Source of the DNA: Pseudomonas sp. PSB18
GTDB lineage: Bacteria; Pseudomonadota; Gammaproteobacteria; Pseudomonadales; Pseudomonadaceae
DNA: 64,000 nt
NCBI RefSeq assembly: GCF_014596565.1
Contig: NZ_NOIN01000013.1
Span: 1 to 64,000 of the forward strand
Reading direction: 5' to 3'
Shown here piece by piece: positions 32,638 to 42,264 of the stretch; the first letter of the stretch is position 1, and each line of letters begins with the position of its first letter. Under the pieces are notes generated by a model. The model saw only the letters and a program-made list of their open reading frames with translations, ran no database searches and was not told the origin of the DNA. The position numbers and the translations under genes were made by a program.

Positions 32638-33285
32638 TCAGGCTTTTGAAGCACGCTGGCCCAGTTTGCTGCGGACCAGGCTGATGATCATCGGCAACAG
32701 CGAGACCAGGATGATGCCCACCACCAGCAGCGACAGGTTCTGCTTGATGAAGGGCACGTTGCCGAAGAAGAAGCCGAGGGTGACCAGGCCGCCGACCCAC
32801 AGGACGGTGCCGAGGACGCTGAAGCCGAAGAAGCGCGCATAAGGCATTTTCCCCACACCGGCGACGAAAGGCGCGAAGGTGCGGATGATCGGCAGGAAGC
32901 GCGCCAGGGTCACGGTCTTGCCACCGTGCTTGTCGTAGAAGTCGTGGGTTTGTTGCAGGTAGTCGCGGCGGAAGATTTTCGAGTTGGGGTTGCTGAACAG
33001 CTTCTCGCCCGCCGTGCGGCCGATGAGGTAGTTGGTGCTGTCGCCGAGGATCGCCGCCAACATCAGCAGGCCGCCCAGCAATACGGGGTCCATGCTACCG
33101 CCTGCGGCCACGGCGCCGGCGATGAACAGCAGCGAGTCACCGGGCAGGAATGGCGTTACCACCAGGCCGGTTTCACAGAAGATCACCAGGAACAGGATGG
33201 CGTAGACCCACGTGCCGTAGTTGGTCACCAGCATGTCGAGGTACACATCGAGATGCAGAATGAGGTCGAGGGGATTGAAATCCAT
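32638..33285 (-). CDS. DedA family membrane protein
   Basis: The 215-residue inner-membrane protein has the DedA/VTT signature FCETGLVVTPFLPGDSLLF near residue 37. It also has LARFLPIIRTFAPFVAGVGKM with the conserved arginines and several hydrophobic segments at the C-terminus. Members flip or recycle undecaprenyl phosphate or phospholipids. ATG 33285 has AGGTG 6 bases upstream; GTG 33294 is the alternative. It is probably co-transcribed with mtfA. Confidence 0.9.
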   Translation of the reverse strand: MDFNPLDLILHLDVYLDMLVTNYGTWVYAILFLVIFCETGLVVTPFLPGDSLLFIAGAVAAGGSMDPVLLGGLLMLAAILGDSTNYLIGRTAGEKLFSNPNSKIFRRDYLQQTHDFYDKHGGKTVTLARFLPIIRTFAPFVAGVGKMPYARFFGFSVLGTVLWVGGLVTLGFFFGNVPFIKQNLSLLVVGIILVSLLPMIISLVRSKLGQRASKA

Positions 33286-33465
33286 GCAATACACCTGTGA
33301 TGACGGCCGGGTTGGGCGGGCTGGTGGGTCTGGCTTTGAGTCGGGCTACCGGGTTTGTAGCTTTTCCTTACAAGCCGGGAAGATCGGGATTATACGGGCT
33401 GGAATGTGATGGGCGTGTTGAGTTTGTTGCGGGGGATTTCGGTTTTTGCAATATCGATTGCTGAA

Positions 33466-33520
33466 GCGGAACGCGGAGCGTCCCTGGCGGCGTTCCCACG
33501 CGGAGCGTGGGAACGATCAG
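33466..33520. repeat. Dispersed GTTCCCACGC-type repeat
   Basis: GAACGCGGAGCGTCCCTGGC is followed by CGTTCCCACGCGGAGCGTGG and GAACGATCAG. This is the same family as at 11755, 38057 and 42078, here just after the end of a GNAT gene. Confidence 0.75.
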
Positions 33521-33526
33521 TGGCGT

Positions 33527-33991
33527 TCAGGTGAAATCTTCGCTGATCGGCAACACGTAGTTCTTGAACTCGGTGTCTTCCTTGAAGCCGATGGACTCGT
33601 AGGTCTTCTGCGCCGCTTCGTTGTTGCTGCTGGTGGAGACGCGCATGCGGACGGCGTTGGTTTCCTTGGCCATTTTTTTCGCGGTGCGGATCAGGTGGTC
33701 GGCCACCAGTTGGCGGCGGGCGTCTTCGGCGACGTAGATGTCGTTGAGGATCCACACGCGTTTGAGGGACAGCGACGAGAAGCTCGGGTAGAGCTGGCAG
33801 AAGCCCAGCAGCTTGCTGTTGTCGTCATCGGGCAAGGCCAGGTAGATCACCGATTCCTTGCGGCGCAGGCGCTTTTCGAGAAAGGCCCGGGACGAGTCCG
33901 GGTATGGCAGCGAGCCATAGAATTCCCGGTATTTGACAAACAATGGGGTCAGCAGGTCCAGGTGTTCCAGGGTCGCTTGAATAATCTGCAT
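33527..33991 (-). CDS. GNAT-family N-acetyltransferase
   Basis: This 154-residue protein has WILNDIYVAEDARRQLVADHLIRTA as strand 4 and the acetyl-CoA binding helix, and SSNNEAAQKTYESIGFKED near the C-terminus. It is a typical small-molecule GNAT of unknown substrate. It is transcribed alone, 533 bases downstream of the EutC-encoding strand start region, with no obvious operon partner. Confidence 0.88.
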   Translation of the reverse strand: MQIIQATLEHLDLLTPLFVKYREFYGSLPYPDSSRAFLEKRLRRKESVIYLALPDDDNSKLLGFCQLYPSFSSLSLKRVWILNDIYVAEDARRQLVADHLIRTAKKMAKETNAVRMRVSTSSNNEAAQKTYESIGFKEDTEFKNYVLPISEDFT

Positions 33992-34098
33992 GGCAGGTCC
34001 CGTTTACAAAGGTCGACACAAAGTCTGACAACAACGGCGCGCTGCCGTGCTTTTGATGCTGCCTGAAATCGGATCAAAAACGCAATTGGATCTACGGA

Positions 34099-34938
34099 TC
34101 AGCTTTGGGGCGGCATCAGTAGGAAATTACCTTTCATGTCGGCACCGTTTTCCGTCTCTAGAGTGTGAACCTGGGCTTCGTCCTTCAGGTTGACCCCCGA
34201 AAGCTGTCGGCGACAGGCCTCGCGCATCAAGTAGGCCAAGCGATGGGCCGCCATGCCGTAGCTCAAGCCTTCGAGCCGGACATTGGAGATGCAGTTGCGA
34301 TAGGCGTCGGTCAGGCCGACCTTGGGGTTGTAGGTGAAATACAGGCCCAGGCTGTCGGGCGAGCTGAGGCCGGGGCGTTCGCCGATCAGGATCACCGACA
34401 TTTTTGCCCCAAGGCGTTCCGCCACTTCATCGGCCACCGCGACCCGGCCCTGTTCCACCAGGATGACCGGGGAAACCGACCAGCCATCGGCGGCGATCTG
34501 TTCTTCCAGGCGCGCCAGGAACGGCAGGGTATGGCGATGCACCGCCAGCGCCGACAGCCCGTCGGCCACCACAATGGCAAGGTCCACGCCGCCGGGGTGG
34601 GCGGCCGCGTAATCGTCCAGCGCCTGCGCCGAGGCTTCATCCAGGCGTCGACCGAGGTCCGGGCGCTGCAGATAACTGTTGCGGTCGCTGGCGGCGCTGT
34701 GGAGCAACAGGCTCTCGCGGCCGCGCTCGGCCAGTTGGGCGCGAATGCCCTGGTGGTCGAACGCCAGGTGCACCGCATCCCGCGCCTGGGCGTGGGCGTA
34801 TTGGAAGTCCAGTTGTGCTTTGGTCGGCAGGCTGGTGCCGGTGCGGCCCAGGGCGATGCGCGCCGGGGTCAGGCGGCGCAGTTCCAGCCAGGGGTTTTGC
34901 AAATCGACAGGTTTTTTATCCATCGGCAGGTCACTCAT
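34099..34938 (-). CDS. eutC: Ethanolamine ammonia-lyase small subunit
   Basis: The 279-residue light chain of the adenosylcobalamin-dependent enzyme that converts ethanolamine to acetaldehyde and ammonia. FQYAHAQARDAVHLAFD near residue 45, IVVADGLSALAVHRH and the LIGERPGLSSPDSLGLYFTY block are characteristic. ATG overlaps the eutB stop by 4 bases, so the subunits are translated together. Confidence 0.96.
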   Translation of the reverse strand: MSDLPMDKKPVDLQNPWLELRRLTPARIALGRTGTSLPTKAQLDFQYAHAQARDAVHLAFDHQGIRAQLAERGRESLLLHSAASDRNSYLQRPDLGRRLDEASAQALDDYAAAHPGGVDLAIVVADGLSALAVHRHTLPFLARLEEQIAADGWSVSPVILVEQGRVAVADEVAERLGAKMSVILIGERPGLSSPDSLGLYFTYNPKVGLTDAYRNCISNVRLEGLSYGMAAHRLAYLMREACRRQLSGVNLKDEAQVHTLETENGADMKGNFLLMPPQS

Positions 34939-36329
34939 CCCAAGTGCGCCAGGGCGTGACGAAACGCCGGAGGCAGGTTGTCGCCGAACCGCACCCGGCC
35001 GTCGGCCTGGGTGAAGATGCCCATGTTCGCCAGCCAGTGCTCGAACTCCGGCGCCGGCTTCAGGCCCAGGGTCTGGCGGGCGTAGAGCGCGTCGTGGAAC
35101 GAGGTGGTCTGGTAGTTGAGCATGATGTCGTCGGAGCCGGGGATGCCCATGATGAAGTTGATCCCGGCCACGCCCAGCAAGGTCAGCAGGGTGTCCATGT
35201 CGTCCTGGTCGGCTTCGGCGTGGTTGGTGTAGCAGATGTCGCAGCCCATCGGCACGCCCAGCAGCTTGCCGCAGAAGTGGTCTTCGAGGCCGGCGCGGAT
35301 GATCTGTTTGCCGTTGTACAGGTATTCCGGGCCGATGAAGCCTACAACGGTGTTGACCAGGAACGGGTTGAAATGTCGTGCCACGGCGTAGGCCCGGGTC
35401 TCGCAGGTCTGTTGATCCACGCCGTGGTGGGCGTTGGCCGACAGGGCGCTGCCCTGGCCGGTTTCGAAATACATCAGGTTGTTGCCCAGGGTGCCGCGAT
35501 TGAGGCTGAGCCCGGCGTCGTAGCCTTCTTTCAACACGTTGAGGTTGATGCCGAAACTGGCATTGGCCGCTTCGGTGCCGGCAATGGACTGGAACACCAG
35601 GTCCAGAGGGACGCCACGGTTGGCCGCTTCAATGGAGGTGGTGACGTGGGTCAGCACGCAGCCCTGGGTCGGGATGTCGTAGCGTTGGATGATGGCGTCG
35701 AGCATTTCCAGCATGGCGCAGATCGAGGCGGTGCTGTCGGTGGCCGGGTTGATGCCGATCATGGCATCGCCGTTGCCGTAGAGCAGGCCGTCGAGGATGC
35801 TGGCGGCGATCCCGGCCGGTTCGTCGGTGGGATGGTTGGGTTGCAGGCGCGTGGACAGGCGTCCGCGCAGGCCGAGGGTGCCGCGGAATTTCGTCACCAC
35901 GCGGATTTTCTGCGCCACCAGCACCAGGTCCTGGACCCGCATGATCTTGGACACGGCGGCGACCATTTCCGGGGTCAGGCCGGGGGCCAGTGCCCGCAGG
36001 CTGTGTTCGTCGGCGGCGTCGCTGAGCAGCCAGTCGCGAAAGCCGCCGACCGTGAGGTGGCTGACCACGGCGAAGGCGTGTTTGTCGTGGGTGTCGACGA
36101 TCAGCCGGGTGACTTCGTCGGCTTCGTAGGGAATCAGCATTTCTTGCAGGAAATGGCTGAGGGGCAAGTCAGCCAGGGCCATTTGCGCGGCCACGCGCTC
36201 GCCGTCGTTGAGCGCCGCGACACCGGCAAGGAAATCCCCGGAACGCGCCGGGCTGGCTTTGGCCATCAGCTCTTTGAGGCTGTCGAAACGATAGGTCTGG
36301 GCGCCGACGGAATGGGCGAATGCGGCCAT
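34935..36329 (-). CDS. eutB: Ethanolamine ammonia-lyase large subunit
   Basis: The 464-residue catalytic TIM-barrel chain binds the substrate and, with EutC, adenosylcobalamin. Recognisable blocks include NPATDSTASICAMLEMLD, LMYFETGQGSALSANAHHG and YTNHAEADQDDMD. The standard length is about 453-464. No microcompartment genes are present, so ethanolamine is used by the simple Pseudomonas route. The permease gene lies upstream with a REPIN between. Confidence 0.97.
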   Translation of the reverse strand: MAAFAHSVGAQTYRFDSLKELMAKASPARSGDFLAGVAALNDGERVAAQMALADLPLSHFLQEMLIPYEADEVTRLIVDTHDKHAFAVVSHLTVGGFRDWLLSDAADEHSLRALAPGLTPEMVAAVSKIMRVQDLVLVAQKIRVVTKFRGTLGLRGRLSTRLQPNHPTDEPAGIAASILDGLLYGNGDAMIGINPATDSTASICAMLEMLDAIIQRYDIPTQGCVLTHVTTSIEAANRGVPLDLVFQSIAGTEAANASFGINLNVLKEGYDAGLSLNRGTLGNNLMYFETGQGSALSANAHHGVDQQTCETRAYAVARHFNPFLVNTVVGFIGPEYLYNGKQIIRAGLEDHFCGKLLGVPMGCDICYTNHAEADQDDMDTLLTLLGVAGINFIMGIPGSDDIMLNYQTTSFHDALYARQTLGLKPAPEFEHWLANMGIFTQADGRVRFGDNLPPAFRHALAHLG

Positions 36330-36376
36330 GGGCGGTGTCCTCCTGGTTTTCTCATTAACTCAAGTACGCCACCGAA

Positions 36377-36472
36377 CCCTGTGGGAGCGAGCCTGCTCGC
36401 GATAGCGGAGTGTCAGTAAAACACTAGTCGGCTGATACACCGCTATCGCGAGCAGGCTCGCTCCCACAGGGG
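36377..36472. repeat. REPIN between the ethanolamine permease and eutB
   Basis: CCCTGTGGGAGCGAGCCTGC and its inverted copy enclose about 45 bases. Its position inside the transcription unit could modulate the ratio of permease to lyase mRNA. Confidence 0.9.
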
Positions 36473-36568
36473 AACTTGTGTTCAGGCAAGGAACACAGTC
36501 CCCTGGCAGGCTCTGCGTGCACTTCCATAAGGCTGGCGCCGGCCATGGGGCCCGGCGCCGGTGCGCTG

Positions 36569-37939
36569 TCAGATACCTGTGAGCATAGCGTCCGCCGGGG
36601 CATCGGAGCGTTGCTTGGCGGTCAGTTGGAAGTACAGGTAGCCAACGACCATGAAGGCGAGGAACACCAGCCCGATCAGGGTATTGAACCAGGCCATCGC
36701 CACCAGACACACCACGGCGAGGAACAGCGCGATACCCGGCACGATGGGGTAGCCCGGGGCGCGGAAGGTGCGTTCCAGGTTCGGTTCGACCTTACGCAAG
36801 CGGAACAGGCTGAGCATGCTGATGATGTACATCACGATGGCGCCGAACACCGACATGGTGATCATCGCCGCCGTCAGGCTCATGCCCTGCAGGTTCACCA
36901 GGCCATCGCTGTAGATCGCCGCGATGCCGATGACGCCGCCCGCCAGGATCGCCCGGTGCGGGGTCTGGAAGCGTGACAGTTTCGCCAGGCTCCGTGGCAG
37001 GTAGCCGGCCCGGGCCAGGGCGAAGAACTGCCGCGAGTAGCCAAGGATGATCCCGTGGAAGCTCGCCACCAGGCCGAACAGGCCGATCCACACCAGCATG
37101 TGCATCCAGGTGGAGTTGTTGCCGACCACGGCCTTCATGGCCTGGGGCAGCGGGTCGTTGATGTTCGACAGCTGGCGCCAGTCGCCCACGCCGCCGGCCA
37201 TGATCATCACGCCGATGGCCAGGAACACCAGGGTCAGGATGCCGCTGACATAGGCGCGGGGAATCGTGCGTTTCGGGTCCTTGGCTTCTTCGGCGGCCAT
37301 GGCCGCGCCTTCGATGGCGAGGAAGAACCAGATCGCGAAGGGGATCGCCGCAAAAATGCCCGGAATTGAAGCGAGACTGAACTCGTTTGCACCAGACCAG
37401 CCGTTGAGTACGAAGTTACTGAAGCTGAAGCCCGGTGCGACCACGCCCATGAACACCAGCAGTTCGGCGACTGCCAGCACGGTGACCACCAGCTCGAACG
37501 CCGCGGCGATGCTGACGCCGAGGATGTTGAGGGTCATGAACACGATGTAGGCGCCGACTGCCGCGATCTTGGGGTCCAGATCCGGAAACTGCACGTTGAG
37601 GTAAGCACCGATGGCCATGGCGATGGCCGGTGGTGCGAAGACGAATTCGATCAGCGTGGCGATCCCGGCGATCAGGCCGCCTTTCTCGCCAAAGGCCCGT
37701 CGGCTGTAGGCGAACGGCCCGCCTGCGTGGGGTATCGCGGTGGTCAGTTCGGTAAAGCTGAAGATGAAACAGGTGTACATCAGCGCCACCATCAGCGCGG
37801 TGACCAGAAACCCGAGGGTACCGGCGGTGCCCCAGCCGTAGCTCCAGCCGAAGTATTCGCCGGAAATCACCAGGCCGACGGCAATGCCCCATAAATGGAG
37901 TGTGCCGAGTGTGGGTTTGAGTTGGGTGGTAGTTGTCAT
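36569..37939 (-). CDS. eat: Ethanolamine permease (APC family)
   Basis: The 456-residue inner-membrane transporter has about 12 segments. Markers are LWGIAVGLVISGEYFGWSYG at the start, HAGGPFAYSRRAFG, and LAIEGAAMAAEEAKDPKRTIPRA, which is typical of ethanolamine permeases. It imports ethanolamine for EutBC. ATG 37939 has GAGG just upstream, and a longer frame from 38008 lacks one. A good sigma-54 promoter match lies about 60 bases upstream. Confidence 0.92.
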   Translation of the reverse strand: MTTTTQLKPTLGTLHLWGIAVGLVISGEYFGWSYGWGTAGTLGFLVTALMVALMYTCFIFSFTELTTAIPHAGGPFAYSRRAFGEKGGLIAGIATLIEFVFAPPAIAMAIGAYLNVQFPDLDPKIAAVGAYIVFMTLNILGVSIAAAFELVVTVLAVAELLVFMGVVAPGFSFSNFVLNGWSGANEFSLASIPGIFAAIPFAIWFFLAIEGAAMAAEEAKDPKRTIPRAYVSGILTLVFLAIGVMIMAGGVGDWRQLSNINDPLPQAMKAVVGNNSTWMHMLVWIGLFGLVASFHGIILGYSRQFFALARAGYLPRSLAKLSRFQTPHRAILAGGVIGIAAIYSDGLVNLQGMSLTAAMITMSVFGAIVMYIISMLSLFRLRKVEPNLERTFRAPGYPIVPGIALFLAVVCLVAMAWFNTLIGLVFLAFMVVGYLYFQLTAKQRSDAPADAMLTGI

Positions 37940-37996
37940 AAGTCCTCGCTGTTCTTTTTGATCTGTTGGACTTTCAGTAGGGGTGTGCAGCGGATA

Positions 37997-38012
37997 CGCA
38001 AAGCTCATGCCA
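37997..38012 (-). promoter_or_regulatory. Sigma-54 promoter for the ethanolamine permease/eutBC unit
   Basis: On the minus strand TGGCATGAGCTTTGCG matches TGGCACG-N4-TTGC with one core mismatch and exact spacing between GG and GC. It should start transcription near 37985, about 45 bases before the permease ATG. The EatR-like activator is encoded 2 kb away. Confidence 0.7.
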
Positions 38013-38056
38013 GCGACAGGGCATTGATTCTATGGTGTGGGTGGAGGACTTCTTGT

Positions 38057-38169
38057 CGATCGCTCCCACGCTCCGCGTGGGAATGCAGCCTGGGGCGCTC
38101 CGCGTCTTCTTCAAGCCGAACGCAGAGCGTCCGTTGAGGCGTTCCCACGCAGAGCGTGGGAACGATCAG
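38057..38169. repeat. Double copy of the GTTCCCACGC-type dispersed repeat
   Basis: CGCTCCCACGCTCCGCGTGG at the left and an inverted GTTCCCACGCAGAGCGTGGG at the right. It fills the gap between the aldehyde dehydrogenase stop and the permease promoter. Confidence 0.75.
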
Positions 38170-38177
38170 CTCCCGGC

Positions 38178-39698
38178 TTAGAAGAAGCCCAGCGGATTGA
38201 TGTCGTAGCTCACCAGCAGGTTCTTGGTCTGCTGGTAGTGATCGAGCATCATCTTGTGGGTTTCACGACCCACGCCGGACTTCTTGTAGCCGCCGAATGC
38301 GGCGTGCGCCGGGTAGAGGTGGTAGCAGTTGGTCCAGACGCGACCGGCCTTGATCGCCCGGCCCATGCGGTAGGCGCGGTTGATGTCGCGGGTCCACAGG
38401 CCGGCGCCGAGGCCGAACTCAGTGTCGTTGGCGATCGCCAGGGCTTCGGCTTCATCCTTGAAGGTGGTGATGCTCACCACCGGGCCGAAGATTTCTTCCT
38501 GGAACACGCGCATCTTGTTGGTGCCCTTGAGCAGGGTCGGCTGGATGTAATACCCGCTGGCAAGGTTGCCTTCGAGTTTTTCCACCTGGCCGCCGGTCAG
38601 TAGTTGGGCACCTTCGCCCTTGGCGATTTCCAGGTACGAAAGGATCTTGTCGAACTGCTGCTCGGACGCCTGGGCGCCGACCATGGTGTCGGTGTCCAGC
38701 GGGTCGCCGCGTTTGATCTGCTCAATCTTCTTCATCACCACTTGCATGAATTCGTCGTAGATCGATTCCTGCACCAGGGCGCGGGACGGGCAGGTGCAGA
38801 CTTCGCCCTGGTTGAAGAACGCCAGCACCAGGCCTTCGGCCGCCTTCTCGATGAAGCTCGGCTCGGCCTGCATGATGTCTTCGAAGAAGATGTTCGGCGA
38901 CTTTCCGCCCAGTTCCACGGTGGACGGAATGATGTTTTCGGCGGCGCATTTCATGATGTGCGAGCCGACCGGGGTCGAGCCGGTGAAGGCAATCTTGGCG
39001 ATGCGCTTGCTGGTCGCCAGGGCTTCGCCGGCTTCCTTGCCGAAGCCTTGCACCACGTTCAGCACGCCGGGCGGCAGCAGGTCACCGATCAGTTCCATGA
39101 GCACGCAGATGCCCAGTGGGGTTTGCTCGGCGGGCTTGAGCACCACGCAGTTGCCGGCGGCCAGGGCCGGGGCGAGTTTCCAGGCGGCCATCAGCAGTGG
39201 GAAGTTCCACGGGATGATCTGCCCGACCACGCCCAGCGGCTCGTGGATGTGATAGGCCACGGTGTTGCCGTCGATCTCGGCGGCGCTGCCTTCCTGGGCC
39301 CGCAGGCAACCGGCGAAGTAGCGGAAGTGGTCGGCGGCCAGGGGGATGTCGGCGTTGAGGGTTTCGCGCACGGCCTTGCCGTTGTCCCAGGACTCGGTGA
39401 TCGCCAGGGTTTCGAGGTTCTGTTCGATGCGGTCGGCGATCTTCAGCAGGATCAGCGAACGGGCCTGGGCCGAGGTGGAGCCCCAGGCATCGGCAGCAGC
39501 GTGGGCGGCGTCCAGGGCTTTTTCGATGTCTTCGGCCGTGGAGCGCGGGAATTCGGCAATGGGCTGGCCATTGACCGGGGAAGTATTGGTGAAGTACTGA
39601 CCTTTGACAGGCGCGACGAACTCGCCGCCGATGTAGTTACCGTATTTGCTCTTGAACGAAACGATAGCGCCTTCAGTACCGGGGTGAGCGTAACGCAT
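38178..39698 (-). CDS. exaC: NAD-dependent acetaldehyde dehydrogenase (ExaC type)
   Basis: The 506-residue ALDH oxidises acetaldehyde, from ethanolamine or ethanol, to acetate. Catalytic Cys is in FFNQGEVCTCPSRALVQ, Glu in TVELGGKSPNIF and Asn in IPWNFPLL. Length and N-terminus (MRYAHPGTEGAIVSFKSKYG) are those of ExaC. ATG 39698 follows AAGGAG; the 15-codon extension is rejected. It has its own sigma-54 promoter. Confidence 0.95.
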   Translation of the reverse strand: MRYAHPGTEGAIVSFKSKYGNYIGGEFVAPVKGQYFTNTSPVNGQPIAEFPRSTAEDIEKALDAAHAAADAWGSTSAQARSLILLKIADRIEQNLETLAITESWDNGKAVRETLNADIPLAADHFRYFAGCLRAQEGSAAEIDGNTVAYHIHEPLGVVGQIIPWNFPLLMAAWKLAPALAAGNCVVLKPAEQTPLGICVLMELIGDLLPPGVLNVVQGFGKEAGEALATSKRIAKIAFTGSTPVGSHIMKCAAENIIPSTVELGGKSPNIFFEDIMQAEPSFIEKAAEGLVLAFFNQGEVCTCPSRALVQESIYDEFMQVVMKKIEQIKRGDPLDTDTMVGAQASEQQFDKILSYLEIAKGEGAQLLTGGQVEKLEGNLASGYYIQPTLLKGTNKMRVFQEEIFGPVVSITTFKDEAEALAIANDTEFGLGAGLWTRDINRAYRMGRAIKAGRVWTNCYHLYPAHAAFGGYKKSGVGRETHKMMLDHYQQTKNLLVSYDINPLGFF

Positions 39699-39768
39699 GA
39701 TGAGTTCTCCTTGGCTTTTGTGCTTATACGGGAGGCCGCGCAAATTGAGCGCCGGTATCTAAGCCTAG

Positions 39769-39784
39769 AGCAAAGGTCGGGCCA
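39769..39784 (-). promoter_or_regulatory. Sigma-54 promoter of exaC
   Basis: On the minus strand TGGCCCGACCTTTGCT matches TGGCACG-N4-TTGCW with one mismatch and correct spacing. The predicted transcription start is near 39758, 60 bases before the exaC ATG. The activator gene lies divergently. Confidence 0.75.
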
Positions 39785-40003
39785 TTGCCGTGCAGGGCCC
39801 GAAAATCAAGACTTTCGGAGAGTTTCATCGGACCAGTGGAAGCCATGCGTGACGATTGCGATACAGGGGGTGTGACACTTTGTGCCATTTCTGAAACAGC
39901 CAATGACTGGCGGGTCGCGCCAGCATTGCAAAGCGCTTGTGCCTGGAGGATGCTGGGGCAATCTGTGAGTTGCCCAAGTATCGATGGAGATGTGAGGCAT
40001 TCG

Positions 40004-40090
40004 GTGGGAACAAGGCTTGCCCGCGATGAACGATGACGCGGACTGCTTGTGATCCTTGCCAAGGCTATCGCGGGCAAGCCTTGCTCCCAC
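40004..40090. repeat. REPIN-like inverted repeat (GGGCAAGCCTTGCTCCCAC type)
   Basis: GTGGGAACAAGGCTTGCCCG at the left is inverted at the right as CGGGCAAGCCTTGCTCCCAC. This variant is also found at 44570-44661. It lies 78 bases before the activator gene. Confidence 0.85.
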
Positions 40091-40168
40091 AGAACAACCC
40101 TTTACCTGGGGCTAGGTGTTCAGCAGTGACTCCAGCAAGGCCGCAACCTTCGGGGAGAATAATAAGAA

Positions 40169-42076
40169 ATGCACAGCAATCATTTGAGTCGCCATGCCCA
40201 GCAGGTCCTGACAGTTACCCAGGGCAAGGCCCATCTGCAGGGCCCCGGCAGCGATCCGTCGATTGCCCGTTCCTGGCTGCGCTGCCTCGAGGACTATCAC
40301 CTCGACCCGGCCCAGAACCTGGCACCGACGGTGCTGGAGCATGGTCGGGTGCTGGAAAGCCGTGAGCGTCTGCAACAGGTGCTGCACATTGCCGGTTCCG
40401 AAATGACCAGCCTGCATCAGCAGCTCTCCGGCGCCGGCCATGCGGTGCTGCTCACCGACGCCCGGGGCGTGATCCTCAACTGCGTCACCGCCCCCAGCGA
40501 GCGCAAGATCTTCGAGCGAGCCGGCCTCTGGCTTGGTGCCGACTGGAGCGAAGCCTGCGAAGGCACCAATGGCATCGGCACCTGCCTGGTGGAGCGCCAG
40601 GCGCTGACCATCCACCAGGAAGAACATTTTCGCGGTCGCCACACCGGCCTGACCTGCTCGGCCAGCCCGGTGTTCGACCCTCATGGCGAACTGCTGGCGG
40701 TGCTCGACGTGTCCTCGGCCCGGCCAGACGTGTCGCGCCAGAGCCAGTTCCATACCATGGCGCTGGTCAATCTCTCGGCGAAGATGATCGAGAGCTGCTA
40801 TTTCCTGCGCTGCTTCGACAATCAATGGCTGCTGCGCTTTCATCTGCAGGCCGAGTCCGTGGGGTTGTTCAGCGAAGGCTTGCTGGCGTTCGACGGTGAG
40901 GGGCGGATCTGCGCCGTCAACCAGAGCGCACTCAACCTGCTGGGGCATATTCGTGGTGGCTTGCTGGGCCAGCCGGTAGAAGCGTTTTTCGATTGTTCAC
41001 TGGACGAGTTGCTGGGACGGGCGAGCGCCCAGGCCAGCGCCAGTTGGCCGCTGCGCACCCGTGACGGTCGGCATTTGTTCGCGGTGCTGCGTGGTCAGCC
41101 TCGCAGCATCCCGGTTCCGCTCGTCCCGGCGCCCAAGGCCATGGAGCCTGCGCGACTGTCGGGCATCTGCCTGGGGGATGCCCAACTGCAGGAGCATTTC
41201 CGCAAGGCGCTGCGGGTGTTCGAGCGCGATGTGCCGCTGCTGATCAACGGTGAAACCGGTTGCGGCAAGGAAGCCTTCGCCAAGGCCGTGCATCACGCCA
41301 GCCAGCGTGCCGGAAAAAACTTCGTCGCCCTCAACTGCGCGGCCATCCCCGAAAGCCTGATCGAAAGCGAGCTGTTCGGCTATCGCGGCGGCAGTTTCAC
41401 CGGGGCTCGCAAGGAGGGCATGCGCGGCAAGCTGCAGCAGGCCGATGGCGGCACCTTGTTCCTGGATGAAATCGGCGACATGCCCCTGGCCTTGCAGACC
41501 CGCTTGCTGCGGGTGCTGGAGGATCGCCAGGTGGTGCCCATCGGTGGTGAACCCGAGACGGTGAACGTGCGCATCATCAGCGCCACCCACCGGCAATTGC
41601 TTGAGCGAGTGCAGGACGGCAGCTTCCGCGAAGACCTGTACTACCGGCTCAACGGCCTGGAAATCCCTTTGCCGGCATTGCGCGAGCGCAGCGACAAGTC
41701 GCAGTTGCTGGATTTTCTGCTGGCCGAAGAAAGCGGCACCGAGAAGGTGTTCATCGACGAACCGGCGCGCCGGGCGCTCCTGGCGTTCGACTGGCCGGGC
41801 AACGTGCGGCAGATGCGCAACGTGCTGCGCACCCTCGCCGCGTTATGCGACGGTGGCAGGATCGGGCTGGACGACCTGCCGGCGATGATTCGCCAGGCAC
41901 GGCCAGCGTTGGAAGACGCTTCCGCATCCGAACATCCGCTGGAAGATGCGGAGCGGCTGGCCTTGCTCAATGCGCTGGAACAGACCCGTTGGCACATGAC
42001 CAACACGGCCGAGCAACTGGGCATCAGCCGCAATACCCTCTACCGGAAGCTGCGCAAACACGCGATTGCTCGCTGA
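40169..42076 (+). CDS. eatR: Sigma-54-dependent activator of ethanolamine/acetaldehyde genes (AcoR family)
   Basis: The 635-residue regulator has an N-terminal GAF-type sensor region, a central AAA+ domain with NGETGCGKE (Walker A), GSFTGA (sigma-54 contact loop, usually GAFTGA) and LFLDEIGDMP (Walker B), and a C-terminal Fis-type helix ending AEQLGISRNTLYRKLRKH. It is divergent from exaC, and both exaC and the permease have sigma-54 promoters. The assignment to ethanolamine control follows from context. Confidence 0.88.
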   Translation: MHSNHLSRHAQQVLTVTQGKAHLQGPGSDPSIARSWLRCLEDYHLDPAQNLAPTVLEHGRVLESRERLQQVLHIAGSEMTSLHQQLSGAGHAVLLTDARGVILNCVTAPSERKIFERAGLWLGADWSEACEGTNGIGTCLVERQALTIHQEEHFRGRHTGLTCSASPVFDPHGELLAVLDVSSARPDVSRQSQFHTMALVNLSAKMIESCYFLRCFDNQWLLRFHLQAESVGLFSEGLLAFDGEGRICAVNQSALNLLGHIRGGLLGQPVEAFFDCSLDELLGRASAQASASWPLRTRDGRHLFAVLRGQPRSIPVPLVPAPKAMEPARLSGICLGDAQLQEHFRKALRVFERDVPLLINGETGCGKEAFAKAVHHASQRAGKNFVALNCAAIPESLIESELFGYRGGSFTGARKEGMRGKLQQADGGTLFLDEIGDMPLALQTRLLRVLEDRQVVPIGGEPETVNVRIISATHRQLLERVQDGSFREDLYYRLNGLEIPLPALRERSDKSQLLDFLLAEESGTEKVFIDEPARRALLAFDWPGNVRQMRNVLRTLAALCDGGRIGLDDLPAMIRQARPALEDASASEHPLEDAERLALLNALEQTRWHMTNTAEQLGISRNTLYRKLRKHAIAR

Positions 42077-42077
42077 C

Positions 42078-42189
42078 GATCGTTCCCACGCTCCGCGTGG
42101 TAACGCTTCAACGGACGCTCTGCGTTCGGCTCTTTGGGACGCGGAGCGTCCCGGGCTGCATTCCCACGCGGAGCGTGGGAACGATCAGC
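42078..42189. repeat. Double copy of the GTTCCCACGC-type dispersed repeat
   Basis: CGATCGTTCCCACGCTCCGC at the left and TTCCCACGCGGAGCGTGGGA at the right, inverted. It begins directly after the activator stop codon. Confidence 0.75.
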
Positions 42190-42264
42190 GGTGTGAAGTC
42201 GAAAGACAAGGTGCGATTTCCCCCTCCCTACGCTAACCTGCGGCCATGTTTTACGAGGTCGACT

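Noticed and set aside
34815..36419. A 534-residue open frame on the plus strand
   Set aside because: It is antisense to eutB, with valine/glutamine/histidine-rich filler sequence.
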